64,000 bases of DNA from Nymphaea colorata (lineage: Eukaryota > Streptophyta > Magnoliopsida > Nymphaeales > Nymphaeaceae): positions 3,280,452 through 3,344,451 of the forward strand of contig NW_022204507.1 of assembly GCF_008831285.2 (NCBI RefSeq), read 5' to 3'. Under the pieces are notes generated by a model that was not told the origin of the DNA, ran no database searches, and saw only the letters and a program-made list of their open reading frames with translations. How positions within the stretch are numbered: the first letter of the stretch is position 1; each line of letters starts with the position of its first letter. This document shows, one piece after another, positions 1-11,074 of this stretch. The translations under genes were made by a program, and so were the position numbers.

Positions 1-239
1 GGCCCCGTCATGAATACCTTGAGTTTTGAGAGAACCACCTCATACCAAGGTAAGGGGCAACCAGTGTGAGGCGAACAGGTGGGCCAAGACTGCTGAGCTG
101 GCCATAGAGGACGACTAGCCCACAGCTTAATAAACACTTCAATTCAGGTCAAGTAAGGGGAATAGAAACAATTCAGATTTCAGCATATGCAGCCACCAAA
201 TTCTACCAGATCCACTGGAGTGCATCATGGGCTAAAATC

Positions 240-1160
240 TATCACTATTCTATTACTTTATGTTGATGATATCATTCTTATAGGAAATTCACATTCATTT
301 ATAATGTCATTCCTCGTCACTGTCAGACAATAATTTGCTATGAATGATCTGGGTGATCTGAATTACTTCTTGGGAATTCAAGTTTCAAGCACTTCCAATG
401 GCTTGTTTATGCATCAGTCTAGATATGCTCAAGACATTATTTCTAGAGCACAAATGCAGCAATGTAAAATAGTGAGCGCACCTATTACTGTTGGTTCCAA
501 ATCTCCTGAGGAAATTGATTCTTCTTATTCCAATGCTACCGCATATCGAGGTCTTGCAGGTGCACTTCAATACTTGACCCTTACACGGCCAGATCTCTCC
601 TATATAGTAAATTTTTCATGTCAATTCAGAAATGGATTATACGATATGTTCGAGGCATGTCTCAATAAATCCCAAGATTTGACTCTCCGAGCGTACTATG
701 ATGCAGGCTGGGCAGGCTGTCCAGATACAGGCCGGTCAACTTCAGGATACTGCACATTTCTTGGTCCAAATTGTATATCTTGGAGCACTAAGAAACAACC
801 GACTGTTGCTCGCTCGTCCTGTGTAGCTGAATATCAGGCCCTCACCAGAGCTGCTGCTGAAATTAAATGGCTTACCTTCATTTAACAAGATCTCGGTGTC
901 TACCTCTCCAAAGCTCCAATTCTATTGAGTGACAACATTTCGGCACTACATACCACTATCAAAACAGTCTTTCATTAACATATGAAACATTTTGGACCTC
1001 GATTATCGTTTTGTTCATGAACAAGTTGCACTGGGAAATATGAATACTCAATTCGTCACAACCGAAGGTCAGCTTGCATATCTTTTTACCAAACCATTGT
1101 CTTAGCAATGATTCAGCATCTTGGCTTACGTACGCAGCCTTCCCTTCGGTTGAGGGGGGA
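240..1160 (+). pseudogene. Ty1/copia pol 3' fragment (RT and RNase H)
   Basis: This is the end of a copia polyprotein. The RT catalytic motif LLYVDDIILIG lies at about 255-290, followed by AMNDLGDLNYFLGIQV at 340-387. RNase H follows, with ADWAGC reading AGWAGC and GYCTFLGPNCISW near 750-785. A stop codon interrupts the frame before 340, and another stop falls at 883-885. Compared with the mirrored copy at 58060-58925, about 34 bases are missing near 629, removing the HAPTMKHFQ segment and shifting the frame. Gag, protease, integrase and the RT N-terminus are absent. Upstream of about 230 the sequence is not copia, so the element was truncated before the inverted duplication. Non-functional. 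Confidence 0.9.
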
Positions 1161-1575
1161 TGATAACGCACCAGCTCACTCCAGAAAATCAGGTGCGTCC
1201 TCAATGGTTCATAACTCCAGGAGATCAGGCGTAGATCATAACTACAGGAAATCAGGCGTAACTAATATGGCAGAAAATCAAATCAGCCAGCAATAAATCA
1301 GAATTCCAGCAAATTAAGAGCAGTAAATATGGAAGCAAAGCCAATCAGACAAGCAACAAAACGCCTCTTCACAGTGATGAAAGATTTCGGGAGAATGTCA
1401 GTTTCTCCTATTCAAAACCACAGGATAAATTCAAGCAAACAGATTGTACACCCATGGAAAGTGATTCAAATTCGAATCAGACATAGCAATGTGTAAATAC
1501 TGTGCTAAGGGAACCAGATCATCATGAAATTGATGACTGAGTTGTGCAGTAGGAATTTTTCTTCCAAACCACATT
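1152..1575 (+). mobile_element. 3' LTR start of the copia fragment, with polypurine tract
   Basis: A polypurine tract (gagggggga, 1152-1160) directly precedes TGATAACGCA at 1161. This is the expected junction between a copia internal region and its 3' LTR. Inside the LTR a short motif ending in atcaggcg recurs at about 1180-1260. The 3' boundary is not fixed, because no second LTR is present to compare. Candidates are a CA near 1575 or the pyrimidine-rich CA at about 1618. The mirrored LTR starts at 57974 on the minus strand. Confidence 0.65.
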
Positions 1576-1619
1576 AATTTCTTTTGTTCATCATCTTCAT
1601 CCTTCTTTCTCTTTTACAG

Positions 1620-1909
1620 GCTTACAATTAAGTTGATGCCAAAGTACTTGACAATGTTAGAGCGGCAGAATGCAGCATTTTCAAAGATCAGAAAGCAGAA
1701 TCCTGCGAACTACATAAGGAGTCAAGAAGAGCAATCTTGCTCTCTGTCTCCCTCTTGGGTAACACATCTCTTTTTATTTTTCTTTAGTCAATGTCTTAAT
1801 TGATGAAGTTTCTTCCAGAATTCGTGTGGCATCTATGGATTTTCCTTGGCATATTTATGAACGCAGGAAAATTGGTCTCATTTCATACCCTCTTGTTGGG
1901 TTTTCCTAG
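1620..1909 (+). pseudogene. Unidentified reading frame or exon remnant, present in both arms
   Basis: A strong pyrimidine tract and CAG end at 1619. A 46-codon open segment follows, containing MPKYLTMLERQNAAF, then a second segment at 1788-1909 containing VLIDEVSSRIRVAS and SYPLVGFS, then a stop. Conservation of the same amino acids in the mirrored copy suggests this was once coding. In the mirrored copy (57239-57533) the two segments read through in a single frame. In the left copy they are out of phase, and the intervening 1759-1787 has GT..AG borders, so either a short intron or a frameshift explains it. I do not recognise the family. Confidence 0.4.
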
Positions 1910-2307
1910 GGTAAAAAGGCATGTCCTAGAGAGTTCCATTTGTTTGTTAGGAAATGGAATTAATTCCTGTTGTGACTTGAATAATTAAGAGTTTTCAGTG
2001 GAAAGGTAAGCTACTTAAATGTGTTTGCCAAGTGTAGTTTCCTGAAAGACGATTTCAGTTTTGATATTTGAGTTATTTCCTTTTGTATAAAGAGTTTGTC
2101 CATTGTACAGCTGTGCCAAACACTTGAATATTGAGCTGCAACTATGGGAAGATTGTCTTTTATGGTTATGGTATATTAAAGGTAAAGTACTTAGTCATCA
2201 GTGTTTAACCACTGATAATATTCTCATGTGCAACTGATTTATTTGCAAGTACCTTATGATGCAAACTGTTTACAAGTGGTTGTTTACAGTTTAAGAGATT
2301 GTGCTTT

Positions 2308-2629
2308 CAACGGCCAAAGACTAAAATATCACCTCTTCTTTTCTCTTTGACTTTCTCCCTCACTTTTCTCTTGGAAAAATCAAATGGTCGCGTGCCTACC
2401 AATTTCTCTCTTTCTAAATCAGTTTTTTTTCATTTTTTTCCAAGATATCATTCTATTTTCCATCTTTTTTTAACGGCCAAAGACTAAAACATCACATTTT
2501 TCTCTCTTTGAATTTCTCTGAAACTTTTGTCCTGGAAAAATCAAATGGTCAAGTATGTACCAATTTCACTCACACACACACTCTCTCTCTCTCTCTCCCT
2601 ACATATATATATATATATATATATATATG
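2308..2629. repeat. Internal ~100-bp duplication and CT/TA microsatellite
   Basis: A unit starting aacggccaaagactaaaa and ending near accaatttc occurs at about 2308-2410 and again at 2471-2570. Both units contain cctggaaaaatcaaatggtc or a close variant. A (CA/CT)n then (TA)n microsatellite follows at 2572-2629. The same arrangement is mirrored at 56525-56850, so it predates the inverted duplication. Confidence 0.8.
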
Positions 2630-2767
2630 GAAAAAGCAGAGGGGCAAAAAGAGAATGAATCTTGAGTTCTTTTAATATGAAAATTTGATTGTATTCATCT
2701 TTCATCTTAGCATCCTCCTTTCTATATCAAAATTAAACAAAGAGAGAAAAAGAATGGTATACCAATA

Positions 2768-3216
2768 AGAATGCAGTTGGCCGTCCCTGAAGCAAATCAA
2801 AGGAGCACGGAAGCCCTTCTCCCTATCAAAGGAGGCACTGCTATACATGCATATTATATATTTGAAGGCATTCATTCAATGGAAGGTTAAAAGGACACAT
2901 ATCGTGCCTATTTTAATTTATCAAACAAACAAGACTTGGCTTCACCTTACTCATACTTCCAGTGCACTCAAATGTGGCTCCTGGCTTTGAGGAGGAAATT
3001 TCAAGAGCTGACCATGGAGAAAAGCTGATTTTTTTTAAGGTCACACTCACATGTTGAGGCTGGCCGTGTTGAATATGAATGCTTATTGATTCATATTTTT
3101 TTTCAACTTCATCCACCATGGTTGCTCAGAGAAACAAGGGCTGAGGGCGTCTCCCTTTGGCCAAGAACCACAGTCGAGGTGAAGGAGCAACACAAAAGAA
3201 GGCCAAGTAGTTGATC
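2768..3216. other. No gene seen
   Basis: This stretch is AT-rich sequence between the inverted-duplication arm and the fold-back repeat. The only open frame (2913-3119, minus) shows no recognisable domain and has no support from splice sites or similarity. I see nothing else here. Confidence 0.5.
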
Positions 3217-3605
3217 AGCACATGTTTTGTTACCTTTTATAGGTTGTTTATTTATTTTTCAAAAGAATATAATTTTCACATTTTGTGCTGATTAACAACC
3301 AGCACATGGAAGCAACTTCCATCTGCTCGTTTCAAAAGCTGATTTTTCCAACTTTGCAGTCAGACCATGACCATGCCATTCGTGCTTTATGAACGTCCAT
3401 TGACTCAAAATATCCATCGTGGTCAGATGACAACATTGTGAAAATCCGCTTCTCAAACGAGTGGATGAAGTTGCCTAGCAACTTCCGTGTTGTCGGCCGA
3501 TCCGGTGATTTAAACGACTTCTGTGAATCAGCATAAAATATGAAAAAATATAATTTTTTGAAAAATAAATAAACAGTATAAAAAACTAATTAAAAACATT
3601 TTTTT
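3217..3605. repeat. Fold-back (long inverted repeat) element with ~150-bp arms
   Basis: The left arm (about 3217-3370) and right arm (about 3455-3605) are near reverse complements around a short centre. The best outer block is about 50 bp. Left 3246-3294, from tgtttatttatttttcaaaa to gtgctgatt, matches the reverse complement of right 3531-3581 with only a few mismatches. Inner blocks match too, for example ggaagcaacttcc on the left and ggaagttgctaggcaacttc as read from the right arm. This is a typical fold-back MITE structure. A transcript would form a long hairpin. No transposase and no clear target duplication are seen. Confidence 0.75.
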
Positions 3606-3659
3606 TTAAATGTGGACTGGATCAAATTGATGTGATGAAGACTTGAAGCAACGGGCCGA

Positions 3660-4068
3660 CTAAGCACACAGATATGTCGTATCCGTGTCAATACGGGGAT
3701 ACAGAGATACGGACACGGATGAAGCATGGATACGTTTTGGATTGGCTCTTGATCAGACCCGATCCGAACCACAAAGAAAACCAGATTTTAAGTTAGGTTG
3801 AGCTCTTCTCCCTTACTTCTTGTGTTTTTTTTTCTGTTTTTCTAATAAATGACGATAATGATGATATTGATAAACAATGTTTCCTGATAAACAATGTTTT
3901 GCTTGTAACTTTAAGAGTGAACTACTAATTTATTATTTTTTTCAATTTATAATTTTTGAGAATATTATATTTACCATATCCACGTATCTCAGAATTATGA
4001 AAATTGCCGTGTCCGCACCTGTATCCCCATTTCCGCACCCGTATCGTACCTCCACCTGTGTGACTTAG
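3660..4068. mobile_element. MITE copy 1 of a three-member family (CTAWGTCAC ends)
   Basis: The ends are ctaagcacacagatatg on the left and, read from the right, ctaagtcacacaggtgg. The inverted similarity continues inward through blocks such as tacggggatacag, with atggggatacagg read from the right. The flanking octamers are cgggccga (3652-3659) and ctgtccga (4069-4076), six of eight identical, compatible with an eroded 8-bp target duplication. The same terminal motif flanks 52447-52696 and 63519-63856. No coding capacity, so it would depend on a transposase elsewhere. Confidence 0.65.
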
Positions 4069-6175
4069 CTGTCCGATTCAAGCCAATAATATTGCACTAA
4101 TCAAGCAACCTAGCAGTTGCAAACATTTTCATGACCGATGAGAACCACCACTTACAGATAGGTTGTGAGAGATGACAACCAAAATTGGGTAGAAAATATA
4201 ATGATAAAAAACACTTTTTTTTTGAAAAAGCTCTAAAACACGAAAAATAAGTCCGCTGAATAAAACGGCAAACAGATAATACTTTTAAAAAGAATGTGAA
4301 AACAAAAAAACGTGGTTTTCCTGTCTTTTTCATTTTTTTTCAATTTTTTGAATTTTTTTTTTGCATTTTTTGCTTTTTATTTTTCATGCTCAGTGTATTA
4401 TATGATAGACAGACCTCCCTGTTTAAAAATCACAAACAAATATTCGGGAATATGGTAGAAACCTATTTATGGATATATATATATATATAAAAGTCGACAA
4501 TTGGTAACTTTGGTTGAAATTGAATAGAGTTGAAAAGGAGTAAATGGAAATAAGATACTGGCAATACCAAGAAAAAGACTCATGCACTTAATTAGCCATA
4601 CATTGCCGGACCCACCCACATTTGATTTCTTTGAAATAATCAGACATATTGTCCTCGAGTTTGGAAAGAAATAGCGTCTTCCTTGATTTTTCTTCAAGCG
4701 CAATGAAATTTCGGATCCATTACCGGACCCACCCGCATTTGATTTCTTTGAAAAAGAAGCCCAAGTCCTTTTCTTTTGTATTGTTTCTGCACAGACTAGG
4801 AACCTACAGTTTGCAGCATTCACACGAACTTATGAAGAAAGAGCCTGAGGGCAGTTGAACTTATAGCGGCGAATATCTATCTAATCAGGATACAATGAAA
4901 TGCTTGGGAGACCCCTGGTAGGTGAGTTGTCAAATATGACAACTATGTGTGTTGGCCTTAATTATCGGTCTAATTCTTAAGATATTTGTCAAATTCATGG
5001 ACATGTTAGGTGTTGACTCAACGCTTCAAAAACACACAACAGGAAGCAAACCAAAACACACAAACATAGAGCTTAATTCTATGTAAGACTGAAGGACCCA
5101 AAAAGCATATTATTTGACAATCATTTCTTTGGTGACCTATAGCAGGACCAGTACTCAAATATTTAATCCACAAGAGAAATAAGATCTCCATTACTTGCAC
5201 AAGCACATCAGTGCTCTATGTTAGAATGTATGTGTGAGAACCGAAATATAGTTTCAAAATTTTAATAGACCAAAATAAAATTTTGAAACTCTTTTATATA
5301 TGTTAAACTTAAATTTATGAAATTTACATAACAATGTTTGAATTTTTAAAAATTTGATGGTTGGGGCCTAAGGCCCTGCCGGTGCCCCTGCCTCCGTCCG
5401 TGATGTGTGTTGTAACTGTGGATCTATCTAAATTACTAATAACAATTTTGGCTTGATATACAATTTCTTGTTAGATATTATGGAATTTTAATAGTCACTG
5501 GTCTCATATCTCAAAGCATTTACCTATCTTAATGATTTAGGCAAAAGCCAAAAAACCAACAATCGAAAATCATAGCAACAAAAGAACATGAACTTAATGA
5601 GCTTTCTTTCGGAAATGTTTCGTAACATATTTTATTGATGTTTTAATCAATTAAATGGATTTCAATTTTATCAAAGTGCTTCCTAAATGTTATTTGTCAC
5701 ATTCAGGCCTGTACATGAGTATATCAATCACGCAATTAGTATGCTCATATCTTGCTTCAATATATACATATATTTCTGATGCTCATATCTTGCTTCAACC
5801 GAGTAATCAAACCTGGTGATTGGTCTTACAGATTACAGATGATAATTAGTCACTGAGTTGATCTAACCATCACATACAGATTCTAGTATTTGGATCCCTA
5901 TGTTACTGGAATGACAAAAATCCAGCATCCATAAGTTAAAGCACACAAATAAGCAATTATTTCACAGAAGACTGTAAAAATATCACAGACATGTATACCT
6001 GTGGAAGATAAGTAGCTGATGCAAGCCAACAACCACCAACATTTAGCTCCAACAAAAAAAAAATCAAAATATCATTTAGATGTCTTCACATAAGCATCTT
6101 AAACATGTTATCCAGGTGAAAGAATCCATGATCAAAGATGCATGGTAGAAACTCTAGGAACAAAGCAGGAATTAG
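4069..6175. other. No gene seen; one short direct repeat
   Basis: AT-rich, with short unsupported frames. A direct repeat of about 30 bases (ccggacccacccacatttga and its near copy) occurs at about 4605 and 4723, both followed by tttctttgaaa. A stretch at 5340-5400 (ggggcctaaggccctgcc, then ctccgtccgtg) resembles the tail shared by the repeats at 27410 and 39085. Nothing else is recognised. Confidence 0.5.
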
Positions 6176-6341
6176 GGCTCATCTGGTAATCAGAACAGGA
6201 TATTATTGTTATATATATCTGCCATAATATTTAAGGTAGATTCATGGAATGTTATAACCTAATATTACATAAATCTACCTAATATTTGGGACAAATATAT
6301 GAAACAGTTACATACTGTAATTGTTGCCAAATGGACCCAAG
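6176..6341. mobile_element. Possible short MITE
   Basis: The left end reads gggctcatctggtaatcag. The right end, read as reverse complement, is gggtccatttggcaacaatt. The roughly 165-bp interior is AT-rich and non-coding. Related text, gccaaatgggctttaggagccc, occurs near 35220-35240. No clean target duplication was found, so the assignment is weak. Confidence 0.35.
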
Positions 6342-6639
6342 ATCAACATAAGATATAAACATATGCCGAGGCAAGTTATAATGTACATAGCTTCACCCAG
6401 CTCTGTTGGTGGTGAGAAAAAGCCCCGTCAGAGGTAAGGGGTTTTATTGTAGTGGCCACTATCACCATCTCGCATATCTATGGCCATTATAGTTCCCAAA
6501 AAATAATCGAATAATCCAACAAAGAGAACTTTAAAATTTGTCATTGAATGGATATGGTCAATCATAGCCGAAAGGTCATATAGAGCCAATTCCTCTCAAA
6601 TTAGGTTGTCAATATATCTGATTTTAATTTAATATCCAA

Positions 6640-6860
6640 CCAAACCAGTTCAAAAAATATTGGATATGTTAAATAATTTAACATCCAATTAAGAAATTGG
6701 ATTGGGTTTGGTTTAAGAAACAACATCTGACTGGATCCTGATTCAGATTTGGATGTACATATATATCCAACTGGATTCGGGTTCGGGCTCAGAAATGGAT
6801 TGGATTTAATTTTAAATAAAAATCTTATATTCAAATGCTGTTACATTTTGAAAATCAGCC
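6640..6860. repeat. Dispersed repeat, copy 1 (second copy at 24270-24480)
   Basis: Shared landmarks in the same order are aacatcc/tgattaagaaattg, then ttggtttaagaaa/catctgactgga, then ggattggatttaattttaaat and a tail ending gaaaatcagcc or gaaggttggc. Both copies lie on the same strand. No coding potential is seen. It may be a decayed non-autonomous element, but termini were not found. Confidence 0.6.
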
Positions 6861-7162
6861 AGATTTGAATCAAATTTGCAGATTGTGATATTGAATTTTA
6901 GATCCATTGTTTGTATTCAAATCTGAATTTGAATATGGATAAGTGAATATCCCAAAAAACATATATAGTTCAAGATGTATCTTATTTGAATCGGATACAT
7001 TAACATCCTTACTCCCAATTCCAATCCCAGGACTCCAGAAAGACAATCAATAACAAAAGATACAAACTCCTCAAATTATTCCCTACTAGCATGCACGTGT
7101 CATGCAATAGAGATAGCTAATAAGAAACTTTGGTAGATAATCAAAATTAAAAACTCTATCAT

Positions 7163-7180
7163 ATATGTATATGTGTGTAT

Positions 7181-7220
<40 letters not shown>
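7163..7220. repeat. (GT)n microsatellite
   Basis: This is an almost pure gt repeat with a short cac interruption near its start. It lies in otherwise anonymous AT-rich sequence. Confidence 0.95.
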
Positions 7221-7221
<1 letters not shown>

Positions 7222-7875
7222 GGGCAGATTTTTTATTCAAAAAATAGCAAATTATAAATTTTCGATGAACTCCTGGCAGAGGCTGTTGAAAGTAGAAATG
7301 CTAGTTCTTTTTGATAAATCCTGTTTCACCTGTTATTTGGCTTAGTAATCCTATATCCAACTGACAAAGGCTCTTGAGCTAGGTTTGAGGAGGATGAAGT
7401 ATTAGGAGTCAATGAGTTGAGTGAGTAAAAAGATTGGTGTTGGACTATTAATGACTGTTTCGGCTGCGCTAGATTTAGTCCTGGTATCGGTTTTAAAAAG
7501 GAATAAGTCTTCATAAAACGACATCATGTGAGATCAATATTTTGAGTGAGTCTTTGTTCATGAATATATAGCCTTTACGCATAGAGCTATACCCATGAAA
7601 AGCATGAATGGACAACTTAAAAGCTAATTTGTTAGTTGTCTTGCTTTTATAAGGTTGATATGTGACATTTTAATAATTGTAGTCAGTTTTTTAAGGATGT
7701 AGTTGTTAGTAAGTAATTTCTAATTATTCTTTTAGATAGCAATATAATCACCATATAATTTTGCCTATATGGATGATAGAAGTTGGATACTCCAAAATAG
7801 GTAATTTTTTATCTAACCAGTTTATGTTTCTATTATGTTATATGGTGGTGAGCTTAGTTAATTGATTTGTATGAA

Positions 7876-8179
7876 TGTTTTCATTTATCAGTGCAAGCCC
7901 TGAGTACTTGAGAGGAATTGAAAATTTTCTTGACTTTGTCGAATAATTCTATTGTTGATGCCAAACTTAGATGACCATATGTGAAGAGCAACAACTTTTT
8001 GTCGCACTGAGTAGAAGATGCATTTAATGTTTTCATTTATCAGTGCAAGCCCTGTGTACTTGAGAGGAATTGAAAATTTTCTTGACTTTGCCGAATAATT
8101 CTATTGTTGATACCAAACTTAGGTGTCCATATGTGAAGAGCAACAACTTTTTGTCGCACTGAGTAGAAGATGCATTTAA
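7876..8179. repeat. Tandem duplication of a 152-bp unit (two copies)
   Basis: Copy 1 is 7876-8027 and copy 2 is 8028-8179, abutting exactly. The unit starts tgttttcatttatcagtgca and ends agaagatgcatttaa. The copies differ at only a few positions (for example gagtac/gtgtac, tttgtcg/tttgccg, gatgcc/gatacc), so the duplication is fairly recent. A minus-strand open frame spans copy 2, but I recognise no protein in it. Confidence 0.95.
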
Positions 8180-8341
8180 CCATACCGTATGCTTTGAATT
8201 TGCTCCAAATTACGTATATTGGAATTATCATGGTGAAAGTATACTACCTTCAAAAAGTCAATAGAATGCGATTAGTGAATATAATATGGATGTCATGGAA
8301 GGTCGGATAGTAGGCGCATTAGGAATATCAGCATAATTTAA

Positions 8342-9200
8342 TATATAGTCAAGAAAATGAACCAAACAAAGATCCACTTTTAGAAGATAGTGCATATGAA
8401 AAATTAATGAAAGATGTTTACCAAGAATTATATATAGGGTGCATGAAATTCACAAAATGGTCTTTTCTTTTGCATGTATTCCATATAAAGTGCCTTAATG
8501 GATGGAGTAACAAGTCATATGACATGGTACTTGAACTTCTTCATGACGCTTTTTTGCAAGGTGTACAATTGCCAAAGTCATATTATGATAGCAAACGATC
8601 ATTTGAGAATTGGGTCTCAGTTATGATAAAATATATGCATGTGAAAACAATTGCTTGTTGATTTTGAAAAGATAATGCTGAGTACCAATGTGATATCTAT
8701 AGTGCTTCAACATGGAAGGATGAAACTAAGAACAATAAATGTTACAAGACACCTGCAAGTGTTTTGCATCATTTTTCATTGGTTCCAAGATTGAACAGGA
8801 TGTTTATGTTATGTGAAATTGCTTCGAATAAGACATGGCATGATGAAAGGCGTGTTCAGGTTGGTCATTTGAGGCATCCAGCAAATGTCAAAGCTTGAAA
8901 GTCTTTTGATGAAATACATTCTTCTTTTGCAGCAGATAGTAATAACGTAAGACTTCGTCTAGAAGTTGATGGATTCAATCTTTTTCGAACATTGTGTTTC
9001 TCAAACAATGTTTGGCCAATTGTCATAATTGTTTATAATTTTCCCCTTGCATGTGCTTAAAACAGCCTATATTACACTTGCATTGTTGATTTATGGGCCG
9101 AAGTCTCTTGAGGCAAAAGCGTTCGATGTTTTCTTGTAGTCTTTCATTAATGAATTAAAGACATTATGGAATGACGGTCTGCAACATATAACATGACCTT
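8342..9200 (+). pseudogene. CACTA (En/Spm) TNP2-type transposase fragment
   Basis: The translation matches the N-terminal half of plant TNP2-like transposases. Landmarks are LYIGCMKFTKWSF, IKCLNGWSNKSYDMVLELL and LPKSYYDSKR in an open frame ending at 8659. After a stop come TPASVLHHFSLVPRLNRMF and VGHLRHPANVKA. After a further stop come NNVRLRLEVDGFNLF and FINELKTLWNDGL near 9150. Several in-frame stops and frame changes show it is dead. The catalytic core that should follow the last block is missing, because similarity stops near 9200. In intact CACTA elements TNP2 cuts the element ends in the nucleus. Confidence 0.88.
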
Positions 9201-10369
9201 TTTTGCAGGTAATAATTGTATACCAGTGCTGAGTTTTACCAGAATGAACACTAAAAAAGAGAAGTCCTATAATAATTACCTGTTAATCCTGCCCAAATGT
9301 TTTTTTCTTGCTTCCCCCTTGGCTTTTTCTTCTTCAATTTTTTCTTTTTGCTCCTCCTACGGTATTTTTCCCAATTTTTCTCTTGCTTCCCCTGGTACCA
9401 GCGTTTCTTCCTCAAATTTTTCCCTTCACTCTCTTGTGTCCCTCATATGAGATTTTGAGTCGAGCACCATTGTCATCATTCCACTACAACAAGTTAAAGC
9501 ACTGCTGTCATTCTTGGTGGGTGTAGGTAGACTATGAGTATTTTATGAAAAACAGTTCTATGAATTGGTCTCTACATTTTCATTGTCTCTATTGGGTAAC
9601 TGTAACATGCGACTCTTTTGTGCGATCATAATTTTGTCATTTTTAGCAAAAATTTATTTTGATGGACTAGCTATTCTTCTTGAGTATGATGGTGAAACTG
9701 GTGACTTATCAATGGGACATTTTCCATGTTAGTTGCTATGTCAATTGTACCATTTCTTTATTAGTTATTCAATCTGGAAGCATCTGAGTTTCTGGCACTG
9801 AATTGACTAGTCACAAGTGAAAAAAGATTGCAGCTAGTGATGTTCTTTCACTTTGCTTCTTTCTTGCATTTATAGGATGTGTGTGTATGTTTCTCTCTCT
9901 CATTGTTTGTCTGATGGATTTCTAGTACTTAGTTGTCTATGTTAGCCAAGCAATGCATTGATGAGGAACAATTCTGCAAGCAGACATAAAGCAAGTTGTT
10001 GTTGCCCTGCCACAAATCCTCCCCTCCTCAGTTGAGTGGGAAGCTACACTGGCTCTAGGTTATACCACACTAAAGAAGCAAGTTTAAACATATTTTCTTA
10101 ATGTTCATTGTTCACTTGCCGACACTGCTAAACTTTGCACTATTTCCACCTCGGTTATGAGATTACCCTGGAAGCAATTTATGTTCATGGCTTTTGAAAC
10201 TTTGAACTATAGCAAATCGGTTGTATTGTAATATAAGTTCAAAATTTTGTTATATATATTTGTTTAGTTTATGTGCATTTAACTGTTTCTTTTGATACAT
10301 AGACTATATAAAAGCATGTTAATATATGTATTTCTAATTTGAAAAAAATGTCCTATGCGGATTAGGAAA
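9201..10369. other. No gene seen; possible CACTA-like terminus
   Basis: No supported gene is seen. The text cactacaacaag at 9482-9493 resembles the conserved CACTA element terminus and lies downstream of the TNP2 fragment, but no matching inverted end was found. A pyrimidine-rich stretch at 9300-9430 gives overlapping open frames that look like chance products. Confidence 0.35.
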
Positions 10370-10735
10370 AAAATTAGGACACATTCACCGAAGCATAAGA
10401 TTGCGTTTGATAAAGATTAATTGTAACATTGATCTAGACATTGGTAAAGTTTCACCGATGTCCACGGAATCATCAGTAATTTACCGACATCCAAGACCAT
10501 TGTCAGTATAAAGTTTTACTGACGTTTTCAGCATTTTGGGTAAAAAGAAACTGTTGGTAACAATCTATTTACCCACCTGTTTTGGCACGTCAGTGTTGGT
10601 GGCTACACCAACACTTTACTTCACTATGTTGATGATGATTTTTACCAACACCATCTTCATTAACAATCAACAAAAATATCGGTAAAACCGTTAGCAAGCA
10701 TGGCTAAGTTCCACCGACATGTTTTGGTCATCGGT
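10370..10735. repeat. CACTA-like subterminal repeat array (ACCGAYAT motif)
   Basis: Short variants of a motif recur in both orientations: ttcaccgatgtcc, ttaccgacatcc, tttactgacgttt, ttttaccaacacc, atcggtaaaaccg, ttccaccgacatg and catcggtaatg. Dense short direct and inverted repeats of this kind are typical of CACTA subterminal regions, where the TNPA-type protein binds. The array lies between the TNP2 fragment and the NAC fragment. That fits a single rearranged element, but its ends are not defined. Confidence 0.55.
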
Positions 10736-10739
10736 AATG

Positions 10740-11074
10740 CCTTGGCTTTTCGTACTGATTCTTGTGACCCTTGGGAGATGCCAGGAACTTTTAAAGCAGC
10801 CCCTGGTTCCTGTCTTCATTGTATTTTACAGATAAATTTCTCCAATTTTCTGATTATGATGTTGACTTGGTTGATAAGGAACCTGAAGATGATATCAGAA
10901 AAAGAATGGTTCTTCTGTGTTCCTAGAGATCGGAAGAACTATAGTGGAAGCAAGCCAAATAGAATTGTAAAGGGAGGGACTTGGAAGGCGACTGGGGCCG
11001 ACCGGCTGATCAGAATTGCCGCTGATACGAGGCGCAACGTTGGGATAAAGAAGACCTTGTTGCTACACAGGTAG
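10740..11074 (+). pseudogene. NAC-domain transcription factor gene fragment
   Basis: Two pieces of the plant-specific NAC DNA-binding domain are readable. DSCDPWEMPGT at about 10757-10790 corresponds to the DPWxLP block of subdomain B. EKEWFFCVPRDRKNYSGSKPN followed by GGTWKATGADRLI and GIKKTLLLHR at 10897-11072 covers subdomains C and D. A CAG acceptor precedes the second block and an AG/gtagag donor follows it, so exon-intron structure was retained and this is not a processed copy. Subdomain A, the rest of D and E and the regulatory C-terminus are absent. The strongly conserved GYWKATG reads GTWKATG. It lies next to CACTA-like subterminal repeats, suggesting capture by a CACTA element; that is inference. 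Confidence 0.85.

Larger units (their letters stand above)
1..2767 (+). repeat. Left arm of a ~2.7-kb inverted duplication
   Basis: This whole stretch recurs in reverse orientation at about 56378-59150. Matching landmarks run in mirrored order: a short non-copia lead-in (45-230), copia reverse transcriptase and RNase H, a polypurine tract and LTR start (1152-1161), an unidentified reading frame (1620-1909), a duplicated pyrimidine-rich unit (2308-2570), a microsatellite (2575-2629) and a tail ending near 2767. In a 200-base segment from 340 I count about 11 differences, so the arms are alike but clearly diverged. Similarity weakens near position 1, and the arm may extend beyond the window. 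The arms are separated by about 53.6 kb. Confidence 0.9.

Noticed and set aside
9482-9493. cactacaacaag as a definite CACTA terminus
   Set aside because: Only one end is visible and no matching inverted end with a 3-bp duplication was found, so it is not called as a boundary.
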